DNA from: DASWZN01 sp963841635 | Lineage (GTDB): Bacteria; Acidobacteriota; Terriglobia; Bryobacterales; Bryobacteraceae | Assembly (NCBI GenBank): GCA_963841635.1 | Contig: CAWJDO010000002.1 | Span: forward strand, 5,332,001-5,396,000 | Length of the DNA: 64,000 bases | Direction: 5' to 3' | Shown: positions 41,695 to 50,518 of the stretch, piece after piece | Numbering within the stretch: position 1 is the stretch's first letter | Layout: every line of letters starts with the position of its first letter | Program-made: the position numbers and the translations under genes | Notes under the pieces: generated by a model | Seen by the model: the letters and a program-made list of their open reading frames with translations, nothing else | Told to the model about the DNA's origin: nothing | Database searches by the model: none

Positions 41695-42387
41695 CTACGG
41701 CAGCGCCGCGGCACACGAAGTGATGCCCTTGGACCGCAGGCTTGCGGCCATGAGTTCCAGCGCGCGCTTGTGAATCTGGGAGACCCGGCTCTCGTTGATG
41801 CCGTACGACCGCCCGATCTCACGCATGGTGAGCCCACGCCAGTGGTACAACGCGACGATCTCGCTGTACCGGGTGGGAAGCGTTCTCATCGCACTGCGCA
41901 ACGTCGCCGAGAGCTCCTCGTGGCTGGCCATGACGTCAGGCCGCCAACCCGCACCGGCGACCGGCTCTGGTGCCCCTGCGCTTGCGCCTCCGGCGAAGGC
42001 GATTTCTTTCCCCTGGGCATCGTGCGTCGCCCCGCAGGCCAGCCAATCGACGGAGGACGGATCTTGCTCCTGTTCGGACCTCTTGGCTTTCGACCGCGAG
42101 CCCCGCGAGAGGTGATCCATCCGCCTTAGGCCGTCAACGATGGCACCGCGGATGCGGTGCTTGGCGTACAGCGGGAACGAGACCCCGCGCCCCGGGTCGT
42201 AGCGCTGCGCCGCCGCGATCAGGCCAAACACGCCCTCCTCGACCAGATCATCCAACTCCACGTGGCTTGGCAGCCTGGCCAGCACCTTCTTGGCAACGGC
42301 TCGGACCAGCCACAAATGGGTCGTGACAAGTTGGTCGGCGCCCCGATGGCCGCTATTCCAGGCATTGGACACACGTCCGGTTTGCAT
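41695..42387 (-). CDS. FliA/WhiG-like sigma-70 family factor
   Basis: 230 residues from ATG 42387 (CAGGAG upstream); the longer frame adds an unrelated basic leader. Region 2 is clear: LVEEGVFGLIAAAQRYDPGRG, FPLYAKHRIRGAIVDGLRRMD. Region 4 ends the protein: LPTRYSEIVALYHW, MREIGRSYGINESRVSQIHKRAL. Region 3 is replaced by a loose linker. FliA-type factors normally drive flagellar genes, but here it lies among plasmid-like genes, so it probably transcribes the element's own genes. Confidence 0.9.
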   Translation of the reverse strand: MQTGRVSNAWNSGHRGADQLVTTHLWLVRAVAKKVLARLPSHVELDDLVEEGVFGLIAAAQRYDPGRGVSFPLYAKHRIRGAIVDGLRRMDHLSRGSRSKAKRSEQEQDPSSVDWLACGATHDAQGKEIAFAGGASAGAPEPVAGAGWRPDVMASHEELSATLRSAMRTLPTRYSEIVALYHWRGLTMREIGRSYGINESRVSQIHKRALELMAASLRSKGITSCAAALP

Positions 42388-42975
42388 GTGGAACTCCTGT
42401 CGATTCGGAAGTCCGCCCCAGAGATCTTTGGGGCGTAAAGAGAGCGGTAGGTGGTCTCTCAACGCGACGGCGTCAGGACATGGCTGGGGATTGTGCAGCG
42501 GTGTCGAGGTAGCCAGGGTGGCAGCCTCCCCGATTCGCGTCAGTCTGGTTCGCGAAGAGCGTGCCTTGTGCGACGCCCTTGGGGTATCAGGACGGCGATG
42601 CCACCTGAATTGCCGGATCCTGACGCGTTTCTCGGGAGCTATGCCGAAAGCTGGGGAAGAAGGAAGAAGGGCGTAGCGGGGGCGCCCCTGCACACAGCCG
42701 GCACGCTACCATTGTCCGGAACGGCGTGCTGACCACGAGTCAGTCTACATCAGGCTGGCATCGTTGACGTCCAGCTTGGGGAACAGAGCCTAGATTGCAG
42801 ATTCGCCATCGTTTTCGATTCGTGCTATGCACTCTCAAGCCGTTGAATTCTGTTACTTTAGAGAGTTCCAGGCATGCGCAGTCATGAAATACGCCGAAGG
42901 CGAGGCCTGATTCTAAATGAACGCTGACGAACTCCACCCCAACGGTAACCTTCACGGCCCCTTTTTCTCGAGCCC
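42388..42975. other. 588-nt divergent intergenic region
   Basis: It separates the minus-strand sigma-factor operon from the plus-strand ubiquitin-like operon and must hold both promoters. I see no consensus -35/-10 pair and no convincing small gene; base composition drops toward AT near 42790-42860. Confidence 0.5.
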
Positions 42976-43806
42976 GTGCAAGAGGACCCTATTTTGGCAG
43001 AACCGCTAAGAAAGAAGCAGGTCGGTGAGGACGGCGGCATCTATCAACGTCCTCCGAATGTCGAGGCCGCGCTCGACGCTCTTCTACTGTTGCCGATTGG
43101 CCAATTCGTTCAGCGATGTGCGATTACGAACCGCACCGACCCTGCATATGTCCCGTCGGAGTGCCTCCTGCACATACTGCGCCGAGTCGCGAGGCAGTCC
43201 AGTGGCGACGATTTCGAAGCACTGTTCGGACTCGTTAAGAAGCGCATCCTGCGGGCGCTTCCTCCGGTTGAGCGTTTTGCACCGGGCTATGTGCACGCCT
43301 CCGAGTCGGCAGCAGCTACAGACTTACGCGACGCTGTGCTGGCGCATTTTCAAGAGATGCTTTGCCGGGATCGCCTTGATTACGAAGAGCATCTGGACTT
43401 CTTCGAAGTCAGGTTCGACATGGCCATCGCCAAGCTGCGCATGACCGCCCGACGGAAGGTTCAACGGGACGAAGATCGTGGCGCTCCGCTCTATCTGGAC
43501 GAAGAACCCAACGAGCACACGAGCGAAGTGGAAGCAGCACTCGTTCGCTTACAGCGGGATCCAGTCTACGAATTTGAGGCAACGGATTACCGGAAGTGGC
43601 TTCTCGCAGCGATTGATCTTTTGCCGGATAACCAGCGAAGGGTGATCGAATTGCAGCTACAGGATATTCCTATCGATTCATGCGACCCAGACGCGGTGAC
43701 AATGGTCAAGGTTCTTGGGTGCGTAGAAAAGACCGTCCGGAATCGACGAGACCGTGCGTACGCCACGCTCCGCAAGCTTCTGTCGTCCAAAGGGGAAAAC
43801 GCATGA
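42976..43806 (+). CDS. sigma-70-like regulator heading the Ubl operon
   Basis: 276 residues from GTG 42976; TTG 42994 with AGAGGA upstream is a plausible alternative. The C-terminal ~70 residues look like sigma region 4 (AAIDLLPDNQRRVIELQLQ, then a helix-turn-helix ending VEKTVRNRRDRAYATLRKLL). An insert, PIDSCDPDAV, sits where the turn would be. The N-terminal part resembles region 2 only weakly. It probably directs transcription of the operon. Its TGA overlaps the next ATG. Confidence 0.6.
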   Translation: MQEDPILAEPLRKKQVGEDGGIYQRPPNVEAALDALLLLPIGQFVQRCAITNRTDPAYVPSECLLHILRRVARQSSGDDFEALFGLVKKRILRALPPVERFAPGYVHASESAAATDLRDAVLAHFQEMLCRDRLDYEEHLDFFEVRFDMAIAKLRMTARRKVQRDEDRGAPLYLDEEPNEHTSEVEAALVRLQRDPVYEFEATDYRKWLLAAIDLLPDNQRRVIELQLQDIPIDSCDPDAVTMVKVLGCVEKTVRNRRDRAYATLRKLLSSKGENA

Positions 43807-44378
43807 TCGGCCGGAAATTCGCAGAAGACATCTTGTTTGCGTTTTCGGTCGAACCCAAACACGACCGTAAAACACTCGAGAATTACCTCCGGCGCTACCC
43901 CGAGCTCGCGGACGAACTGATCGATCTGTCTCACGAACTTCGGCTGGTTGCTGAACTTGGGCAGTCAGAGACCGAGGTGGCGGCTGACGCGCCCGTTGCC
44001 GCCATTGCGGAGGCTGTCCAACGCCGACCCGAAGATCTCTTCAGCGACCTTAAGGGAGCCTCCTTCGCAGCGCTTGCGAACAGCCTGAATATTCCACGTT
44101 CCATCTTGGTGGCCCTCAGGGACCGCTTGGTCGTGCCGGCATCGATTCCGATGCGGTTTCTTGCGCGTCTCTCAAACGCTCTGGGTGCTTCCATGGACGC
44201 CGTCCGGTCCTACATGGAACAGGCGTCTGCAGTTTCGGCGGCTCTCAGTTTCAAAGCCGACCAGAAGCCCTCTATGCCGGATCAGGTCACCTTCAGCGAG
44301 TTGGTGCGGAACACACGTCTGACCGATTCACAGGAGGCCGAATTGAGGCAGGATCTATCAAGCGATGAACGGAATTGA
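43803..44378 (+). CDS. HTH-like regulator coupled to the sigma-like gene
   Basis: 191 residues from ATG 43803 (ATGA overlap with the sigma-like gene). The first 60 residues are helical and acidic. Residues about 85-150 have an XRE-like helix order (ALANSLNIPRSILVALRDR, then RFLARLSNALGASMDAVRSYM). The end overlaps the ImmA-UvrD gene by 14 nt. In other systems ImmA/IrrE proteases cleave a neighbouring XRE-type repressor, so this protein is the natural candidate substrate, or an anti-sigma factor. Both are inference. Confidence 0.5.
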   Translation: MIGRKFAEDILFAFSVEPKHDRKTLENYLRRYPELADELIDLSHELRLVAELGQSETEVAADAPVAAIAEAVQRRPEDLFSDLKGASFAALANSLNIPRSILVALRDRLVVPASIPMRFLARLSNALGASMDAVRSYMEQASAVSAALSFKADQKPSMPDQVTFSELVRNTRLTDSQEAELRQDLSSDERN

Positions 44379-47300
44379 AGTTGCTCGGCAGCGGGCGGCG
44401 GAGCTCTACGAAGCTGCGACTACTCGCGGGTGCGATCCCGAGAAGCCGTACAGCTTTGCTCTGGCTGAGGCAAAGAGACGAGACATCGAAGTTGAGAAGA
44501 TTCCCCGTAGCGACGTCCGTCTCCGCGGAGGAAGAGCCGTTTACGATCCGGACGCACTCCTCATCCTGCACGAGGATGCTGGCGACGAGTTCACCAATGC
44601 CTTTCTTGTCGCGCACGAGATTGGGCATGTGGAACTCGGGGGAGAACGAGAGCCATCAATAGCCGTCGAGCCCGACCCAACGAGGGCAGCGGAATCCGCG
44701 CCGATCGGCCGAGAGCGGGTGGTAGATTACAGCCGGCGCGAGCGTCGCGAGGTTCAAGCCGACATCTTCGCCCGCGAGTTTCTCCTTCCGCGGCCCCTGG
44801 TTCGGCGGCTTCATCTTGAAGATGGCGCAACAGCATCCGCCATCTCTGCCCGGTTTCAGGCACCCTTCCCAGTTGTCGCTCAACAGCTTCTGGATGTCCT
44901 GCTGCTACCGAGCGTCTGCCGAGAAGAAGCCGAGGCCAAGGGTCCCAAGCCCCTGAATGGCGATCAGCGGACCGCCGCGCACCATCTCGGAAGGCCCTAT
45001 CTGGTAGAAGCCGGCCCGGGTACCGGCAAGACGCAGACCCTCGTGGGCCGAGTAGAGTTTGTGCTTAATTCCGGAGTCGCTGCAGGGCGCGTACTCATCC
45101 TCACCTTCTCGAACAAGGCCGCGTCGGAATTGACTGACCGGATACTCTCCAAACGGCCGGATGCGGCAGCGATCTGGGTCGGCACTTTCCACGCCTTCGG
45201 CCTTGACCTTGTCCGAAGATTTCACGATCGGCTTGGACTGCCATCCGAACCTCGGCTGATGGACCGCGCCGAGGCGATCGAGTTGCTGGAGAACGAGATT
45301 CCAAGGCTTGGACTCGTACACTTCAACAACCTGTGGGATCCCTCTATGCAGTTGCGCGAGGTCCTGGCCGCCATCTCGCGCGCAAACGACGAAGTCGTCG
45401 ACGCGATAGAGTATCGACGCCTGGCGGAGGCCATGCTGGCGTCAGCGAAGACCGACGAGGAGCGCACCGATGCCGAGCGCAGTCTCGAGGTGGCCACCAT
45501 CTTCGCTGCATACGAGACCCTCAAGAAGGATCTGGGTTGCGTGGACTTCGGGGACCTGGTCTCGGCACCAGTTCGACTCTGCGAGAACGACGCTGAGGTG
45601 CGCGCGCACTTGATGGGGCAGTACGAGCATATCCTCGTCGACGAGTTCCAAGACGTGAACCGAAGCAGCGTTCGACTGCTGAAGACCCTGGCCGGAGATG
45701 GGCGGAACCTGTGGGTGGTTGGCGACGCCAAGCAGTCCATCTACCGCTTCCGCGGCGCTTCAGCGTTCAACGTGCAGCGTTTCGGCAGTGACGATTTCCC
45801 CGGTGGAGCCCGCGGCCGGCTTACGATTAACTACCGGTCGTCCGAGGAGATCACGACCGCCTTCGTTCAGTTTGCGAAAGCGGGCATGAAGGTTGCCGCG
45901 AACAGGGACGTCACTGTGGTCTCCGACCGGGGGCCGAATGGGTTCAAGCCCGAGTACGTCGCTGTGGAGACTGCGGACGACGAGATCGCGGTCGTTGCTC
46001 AGAACATCCTGAAACTCCGCGATGCCGGCCATGGGTTTCGGGATCAAGCTGTTCTTTGCTCCGGAGTGGAACGCCTCGGAAAGTTCGCCGTCGGTTTAGA
46101 GGCCCTCGGCGTGCCGGTACTTTATCTTGGCAGCCTGTTCGAACGCGAAGAAATCCGTGATCTTCTTTCTATGCTGTCGCTCATCGTTGATGGGCGAGCG
46201 ATGGGGCTCGTGCGCCTTGCCGCCACAGCGCCGTTCTCAATAAGCCTTGGAGACGTTTCTGCCGTACTCGCCCATTTGCGAAACCAGCAAGCGAAACCAC
46301 TCGACTGGACTGCGCAGGTCGACGCGATCCCGGAGGTATCCTCTGCCGGGAGAGTGGGACTGAAGAAGGTGGCCGCGCTCCTGTCCGGGAATGAGCCCAC
46401 AGTGTCACCGTGGTCAGCCCTAGCAACCATCTTGCTCGACCGCAGCCGTATCGCCGCCGACATAGCCTCTGCCACGGACACCGGCATCCGCTCGAAAGGG
46501 ATCGCTATCTGGCAGTTCATGAACTTCGTCCGGGTCCCGCGACGAGGAGAAGCGGGCTACCCAATCAGCCGACTTCTGAACAGCATCCGTCGATTAGTAC
46601 TGCTCTCCGACGAGCGCGAATTGCGTCAGCTACCAGCCGCAGCACAAGGCATCAACGCGGTACGACTTCTGACCATCCACGGAAGCAAGGGCTTGGAATT
46701 TCCCGTCGTCCATCTTCCTGGCATGAACGCCGATACTCTCCCGCGGTCCGCCGCCCTCGGCGCCGGAATCGCGCCACCAGACGGCATGATCGAAGGGGCC
46801 GCGGGCCGTGGCAAAGATGCGCAGCGCGAGGCCCATGTTGAAGAACAAGAGTGCCTGTTCTTCGTTGCACTTTCCCGGGCACGAGATCGGCTCATCCTGT
46901 ATTCCCCCACCAGGAAGGCAAACGGTAATAACCGGCCCCGATCGCCGTTCGTGGACCGCCTTGGCCAAACGATCCTGTCGAAGAGTGTCAAACCGGGACT
47001 CGGGCTCCCGCCCGAGCCAGAGAACCGCGCGGTAACGATTCACTTCGACGGCGCCGTCGCTATTACGGACTACCAATTGGCGCTTTTCGAGCGTTGCCCA
47101 CGCAGGTTCTTGTACACGCACATCCTGCGGGTCGGCGGTCGTCGGACTGAGACCACGTTTATGAAGATGCACGACGCGGTTCAGGAGATGGTGAGCTGGC
47201 TGTCCGAGGATCTCACAGCCACGCCTTCAGCCGCCGAGGTGGACGCGCATCTTACCGAAACCTGGAAGGCTGTCGGACCCTCTGATCACGGCTACAGCGA

Positions 47301-47781
47301 TGAGTTTCGGCGGATCGCCCGTCAGTTGATCGCCTACTATCTCCAAGGACGCGCCAACCGCAACCGGGTCCCAGTTCCGGTCCTGCGCCTGCCCACCGAT
47401 TACGGCGACATTGTGGTGAAACCCGACCTGGCGCTTTCCGGCCCGTCGGGAGCGATCACGTTGCGCCGCGTCAAGACTGGTCACGGCTCCTCCAAGGATG
47501 CGGACAGCCTGGCGACAGCCGCATTCCGGCTCGCAGCCGATGCCCTGGGCCGCGGCTATGTGGTCGAGTTGTCGTTCCTGAGCGACGGACAGACTACTCC
47601 CGTGGAATTCACGTCGAAGAAGCTGACACACCGGCGGACAACGATTGGTGAGGTGATGAGTGAGATCCGCGCCGGGCAGTTCCCGGCTGAGCGGAGCGCG
47701 ACGTGTGCGCGGTGCCCCTCCTTTTTCATTTGCGGCGTTCTCCCCGACGGCCCGCTCTCGACGGATGTTTTTTCTGAATGA
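44365..47781 (+). CDS. ImmA/IrrE metallopeptidase fused to a UvrD-like helicase with a C-terminal nuclease-like domain
   Basis: 1138 residues. Residues about 1-190 are an ImmA/IrrE-type zinc peptidase with HEIGH (His84, Glu85, His88) and a downstream EVQADIFAREFLLP helix. Then a complete UvrD/Rep helicase: Walker A GPGTGKTQT near 217, motif II VDEFQDVN near 422, motif V HGSKGLEFPVV near 770 and motif VI ALSRARDRL near 835. The end resembles AddB/Cas4-type PD-(D/E)XK with a cysteine set (C-P-R-R-F-L-Y, CARC, FFIC) fit for an Fe-S cluster. The catalytic strand reads RRVKTG instead of DYKTG, so nuclease activity is doubtful. Overlap with the upstream gene indicates coupled expression. Confidence 0.88.
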   Translation: MNGIEVARQRAAELYEAATTRGCDPEKPYSFALAEAKRRDIEVEKIPRSDVRLRGGRAVYDPDALLILHEDAGDEFTNAFLVAHEIGHVELGGEREPSIAVEPDPTRAAESAPIGRERVVDYSRRERREVQADIFAREFLLPRPLVRRLHLEDGATASAISARFQAPFPVVAQQLLDVLLLPSVCREEAEAKGPKPLNGDQRTAAHHLGRPYLVEAGPGTGKTQTLVGRVEFVLNSGVAAGRVLILTFSNKAASELTDRILSKRPDAAAIWVGTFHAFGLDLVRRFHDRLGLPSEPRLMDRAEAIELLENEIPRLGLVHFNNLWDPSMQLREVLAAISRANDEVVDAIEYRRLAEAMLASAKTDEERTDAERSLEVATIFAAYETLKKDLGCVDFGDLVSAPVRLCENDAEVRAHLMGQYEHILVDEFQDVNRSSVRLLKTLAGDGRNLWVVGDAKQSIYRFRGASAFNVQRFGSDDFPGGARGRLTINYRSSEEITTAFVQFAKAGMKVAANRDVTVVSDRGPNGFKPEYVAVETADDEIAVVAQNILKLRDAGHGFRDQAVLCSGVERLGKFAVGLEALGVPVLYLGSLFEREEIRDLLSMLSLIVDGRAMGLVRLAATAPFSISLGDVSAVLAHLRNQQAKPLDWTAQVDAIPEVSSAGRVGLKKVAALLSGNEPTVSPWSALATILLDRSRIAADIASATDTGIRSKGIAIWQFMNFVRVPRRGEAGYPISRLLNSIRRLVLLSDERELRQLPAAAQGINAVRLLTIHGSKGLEFPVVHLPGMNADTLPRSAALGAGIAPPDGMIEGAAGRGKDAQREAHVEEQECLFFVALSRARDRLILYSPTRKANGNNRPRSPFVDRLGQTILSKSVKPGLGLPPEPENRAVTIHFDGAVAITDYQLALFERCPRRFLYTHILRVGGRRTETTFMKMHDAVQEMVSWLSEDLTATPSAAEVDAHLTETWKAVGPSDHGYSDEFRRIARQLIAYYLQGRANRNRVPVPVLRLPTDYGDIVVKPDLALSGPSGAITLRRVKTGHGSSKDADSLATAAFRLAADALGRGYVVELSFLSDGQTTPVEFTSKKLTHRRTTIGEVMSEIRAGQFPAERSATCARCPSFFICGVLPDGPLSTDVFSE

Positions 47782-47782
47782 C

Positions 47783-47802
47783 CTTACCGGTTTGGCGGTA
47801 AG
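47783..47802 (+). promoter_or_regulatory. hairpin between the helicase and Ubl genes
   Basis: A perfect 7-bp inverted repeat (CTTACCG/CGGTAAG) with a 6-nt loop begins 2 nt after the helicase stop. No T run follows, so partial attenuation or mRNA-end stabilisation within the operon is more likely than full termination. Confidence 0.45.
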
Positions 47803-47855
47803 CTGCGATTACTCCTCTAGAAGGCAATTCAGCCATCTAAGGAAAGGAGTAACGC

Positions 47856-48215
47856 ATGACAGAAAAGACACCACACCCGACTCATGATGTCGACGACCTC
47901 TCTGTCGCACCGGGTGCAGGACACCACTCCAGCCCGGCGCAGGCGTACCGGATAGAGGTCGCCGACGAGACCCTCGAGTTTCGCACCGTCGAGATTTCTG
48001 ACCCGGTGCCTCTCGGCAGACAAATCCTGGAAGCTGCCGATGCCCGCCCGGTCGAGGAATTCAGCCTTGTGGCGCTGATGCCGAACGGCGATTTCGAGGA
48101 CGTGCGCCTCGACGAGATGTTCGATATTCGCGGCCGTGGCGCGGAACGCTTCATCTTCTTCCGGACGGACCGCTCTTTCAAGTTCACGATCGACGGCCAC
48201 CAGATGGAATGGTGA
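47856..48215 (+). CDS. multiubiquitin (Ubl) protein, stopped inside its second domain
   Basis: 119 residues from ATG 47856 with AAGGAG upstream. Residues about 30-104 form one complete ubiquitin-like beta-grasp domain of the prokaryotic multiubiquitin type (YRIEVADETLEFRTVEI ... GAERFIFF). The next residues, FKFTIDGHQMEW, are the first beta-hairpin of a second Ubl domain, and the TGA 48213-48215 falls right there. The same frame continues downstream with the rest of that domain and an E2. So this is the N-terminal part of a Ubl-Ubl-E2 protein interrupted by a stop, not a natural one-domain gene. Confidence 0.8.
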   Translation: MTEKTPHPTHDVDDLSVAPGAGHHSSPAQAYRIEVADETLEFRTVEISDPVPLGRQILEAADARPVEEFSLVALMPNGDFEDVRLDEMFDIRGRGAERFIFFRTDRSFKFTIDGHQMEW

Positions 48216-48773
48216 AAACCTCCGATCAGCGGAACCGTTCTGCGGCGTCTCGCCAACGTCCAGCCCGGTTACGCGCTCTACCTCGAAGTGCGCGGCGGTC
48301 AGGATCGGGAGATCGGCGCGACCGATATCATCGACCTCTCGAAGCCCGGCATCGAGCGCTTCATCACGGTGCTGGAACAGACCACGGAAGGAGCACAGGA
48401 TCTGCCGACGAGGGATCGCGAATACCTGGAGAGCCGCGGAATCCGCTACGAACTCGCCACTGACGGCCCCGCCTTCGGGGTCGTCCTGAACGGGATGGAG
48501 TTGCCGTCCGGCAAGTACGACCATGAACAGGCGGACGTGTTGATCATGCTGCCATGCGGGTACCCGGACGCCTGCCCCGACATGTTCTTCCTCCTGCCGT
48601 GGATTCAACTGCGGGAATCCGGGAGGTATCCCGCCGCGGCCGATGTGCCCCACACCTTCAACGGGCAGCAGTGGCAACGGTGGTCTCGGCATTCATCGAA
48701 CTGGCGGCCCGGCCTCGACGGGCTCCACACGATGGTCGCGCGGTTCCGGCGTGCTGTAGAGACAGCACGATGA
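48216..48773 (+). CDS. continuation of the Ubl protein: rest of Ubl-2 fused to a prokaryotic E2-like domain
   Basis: In frame with the gene above. Codons after the TGA give KPPISGTVLRRLANV, the helix and last strands of Ubl-2 (IIDLSKPGIERFITV), then a Prok-E2-type domain: DREYLESRGIRYEL, LPSGKYDHEQADVLIMLP, CGYPDACPDMFF, and the conserved WQRWSRH and NWRPG blocks. E2 proteins carry the modifier from E1 to target. The catalytic residue cannot be fixed from sequence alone. There is no good start before GTG 48288, which lies inside Ubl-2, so expression needs readthrough, reinitiation or a corrected base. The TGA overlaps the next ATG. Confidence 0.75.
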   Translation, partial: KPPISGTVLRRLANVQPGYALYLEVRGGQDREIGATDIIDLSKPGIERFITVLEQTTEGAQDLPTRDREYLESRGIRYELATDGPAFGVVLNGMELPSGKYDHEQADVLIMLPCGYPDACPDMFFLLPWIQLRESGRYPAAADVPHTFNGQQWQRWSRHSSNWRPGLDGLHTMVARFRRAVETAR

Positions 48774-50170
48774 CCGGGGAACTCGACATCACCATTCTGG
48801 ACCCGCACTGGAAGCAACTCCAGAATCTACTCCGTGAGGGGCAGGGGCGTGAATCGTCGGCGCACCTGAAGCTCGGCTCATCTGCGATCTCCGCCGATCC
48901 TTGGAGCAGCCGACCCCGGACACGCCTCGTCTCCCACGCCTTCGTCGAAATCTCCGAGCCGGATCATGTCTCTTCATCGCCGCTCTATGTAACGTGGAGG
49001 ACACGCGGATACATGCGGCTCCTTTCAGATGCCCTGAACGCGAATCTCATGCCCGCGATCGTCCACACCCATCCGGGCGGTTCCGCCTTCTTCTCCGAAC
49101 AGGACAACGCAAATGAGGCAGAACTCGCCCGAACGGCGCGCCTGAAGGGGACCCGGGGTCTCGCCAGCATCGTTCTTGGCGGTGATGGCTCAGTCGCGGC
49201 GCGCGTGTGGTTGCCCAGTGGCGAGATTGCGCTAGCTCAGTCGATTCGAGCCGTCGGTGGGCGGGTGCAGTACTGGAGCAGCAGTGAACTCGCTGATGAC
49301 GCTCCGCACCTCGAGCGCCAGGCCAGGCTTTTCGGCGGCAGCTTCAATGCGCAGGTCCGCTTGTTGCGGGTGGCCGTCGTGGGCTGTGGCGGCACGGGAA
49401 GCGCTGTTGCGCTGCTACTCGCCCGGTTAGGGATAGGCCACATCCTGCTGATCGACAAAGACACACTTGATGAAACGAACCTCAATCGGGTTCACGGATC
49501 GCGGCGACCTGACGTGACCTCACCCACGCATAAAGTGGACATCATCGAGCGCGAGATCCTGGCCGCTGGCCTCGGCACTCGCGTTGCGAAGGTGGTCGGA
49601 TGGGTGGGTGAACCGGCACTGCGAGATGGTCTCAAGTCGTGCGACTTCATCTTCGGGTGCACCGACGACCACTCTGGACGAGTCCTCCTGAACCGGCTGG
49701 CGTATTTCTACGGGATCCCCGTGATCGACGTCGGCCTCAGGATGCGACCCGTAGCCGGAGGAGGGCATGATATCTTCGGGCGCGTTACGACACTCGTTCC
49801 GGGGCGTCCATGCTTGCTCTGCGGAAAAGTCATTAACCCGCGACGCGCAGCCGAGGAGTCGCTGGAACGCTTAGACCCGGCCGAATTCCACAAGCGCAAA
49901 CAAGAGGCCTACGTAGTAGGGGCGGGCGACCCCGCTCCGGCTGTCGTCACGTTCACCACGGAGATGGGGTGCGTTGCCGTGAATGAGCTGATAGCGGCCC
50001 TCACGGGGTTCCACGGTGAAGAGGGAATGATCCCCAATCGCGCGCGTCGCTTCCACGCGCGGGACGACCGGTTCCTCGGTGTAGCCCAGTCTCCAGGATG
50101 CCCCGTATGCTCTCAGGACCACTACTGGGGTAGGGGAGACGTCCTGCCGTTCCTTGATGTCATCGGGTGA
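48770..50170 (+). CDS. JAB (JAMM) deubiquitinase-like / ThiF-E1 fusion
   Basis: 466 residues from ATG 48770 (ATGA overlap). The N-terminal JAMM peptidase has H99-T-H101, Ser109 and Asp112 in HTHPGGSAFFSEQD, the H-x-H-x7-S-x2-D zinc set that cleaves Ubl tails. From about residue 200 the ThiF/E1 adenylating domain follows: VVGCGGTGSAVALLLARLG, LLIDKDTLDETNLNR and FGCTDDHSGR. CLLC and CPVC pairs give the structural zinc. One protein thus both matures or removes and activates the ubiquitin-like modifier, and sits directly after the Ubl-E2 gene. Confidence 0.92.
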   Translation: MTGELDITILDPHWKQLQNLLREGQGRESSAHLKLGSSAISADPWSSRPRTRLVSHAFVEISEPDHVSSSPLYVTWRTRGYMRLLSDALNANLMPAIVHTHPGGSAFFSEQDNANEAELARTARLKGTRGLASIVLGGDGSVAARVWLPSGEIALAQSIRAVGGRVQYWSSSELADDAPHLERQARLFGGSFNAQVRLLRVAVVGCGGTGSAVALLLARLGIGHILLIDKDTLDETNLNRVHGSRRPDVTSPTHKVDIIEREILAAGLGTRVAKVVGWVGEPALRDGLKSCDFIFGCTDDHSGRVLLNRLAYFYGIPVIDVGLRMRPVAGGGHDIFGRVTTLVPGRPCLLCGKVINPRRAAEESLERLDPAEFHKRKQEAYVVGAGDPAPAVVTFTTEMGCVAVNELIAALTGFHGEEGMIPNRARRFHARDDRFLGVAQSPGCPVCSQDHYWGRGDVLPFLDVIG

Positions 50171-50173
50171 CGC

Positions 50174-50518
50174 ATGCCTGCAATTCTCAGCCGATTGCTC
50201 CGGAGACTCCACCTCCTGCGGTTTGATTTCCTGGTCGTCACCCGCGCGACGTATCCGGAAGCCCACCATCTAAGGCCGGCCGAGGTGGTTGTCGTTCAAG
50301 ACGGATCAATCAAGAAATGGGCGTGCCTGCTCTGCCCTAGCGGCTGCGGCGCACTGCTATCCTTGTCGCTGAACCCTGCCCGGCGCCCATCTTGGTCCAT
50401 CGAATGGGACTTTTGGCGACGACCTTCGATCGAGCCGTCGATACACCAGACGACGCTCTGTCAGTGCCACTTCTGGATCAAAAAGGGGTGCGTGCGCTGG
50501 GCCTCATCTGGCAGGTAG
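50174..50518 (+). CDS. DUF6527-like protein ending the Ubl operon
   Basis: 114 residues; ATG lies 3 nt after the E1 stop. The pattern PAEVVVVQDGSIKKWACLLCPSGCG, then RPSWSIEWD, then PSIHQ and CHFWIKKGCVRW is that of DUF6527 proteins found with prokaryotic Ubl conjugation genes. Four Cys/His residues suggest a zinc site. It may be the modification target, adaptor or an auxiliary ligase-like factor; unknown. After it no further plus-strand gene follows. Confidence 0.75.
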   Translation: MPAILSRLLRRLHLLRFDFLVVTRATYPEAHHLRPAEVVVVQDGSIKKWACLLCPSGCGALLSLSLNPARRPSWSIEWDFWRRPSIEPSIHQTTLCQCHFWIKKGCVRWASSGR

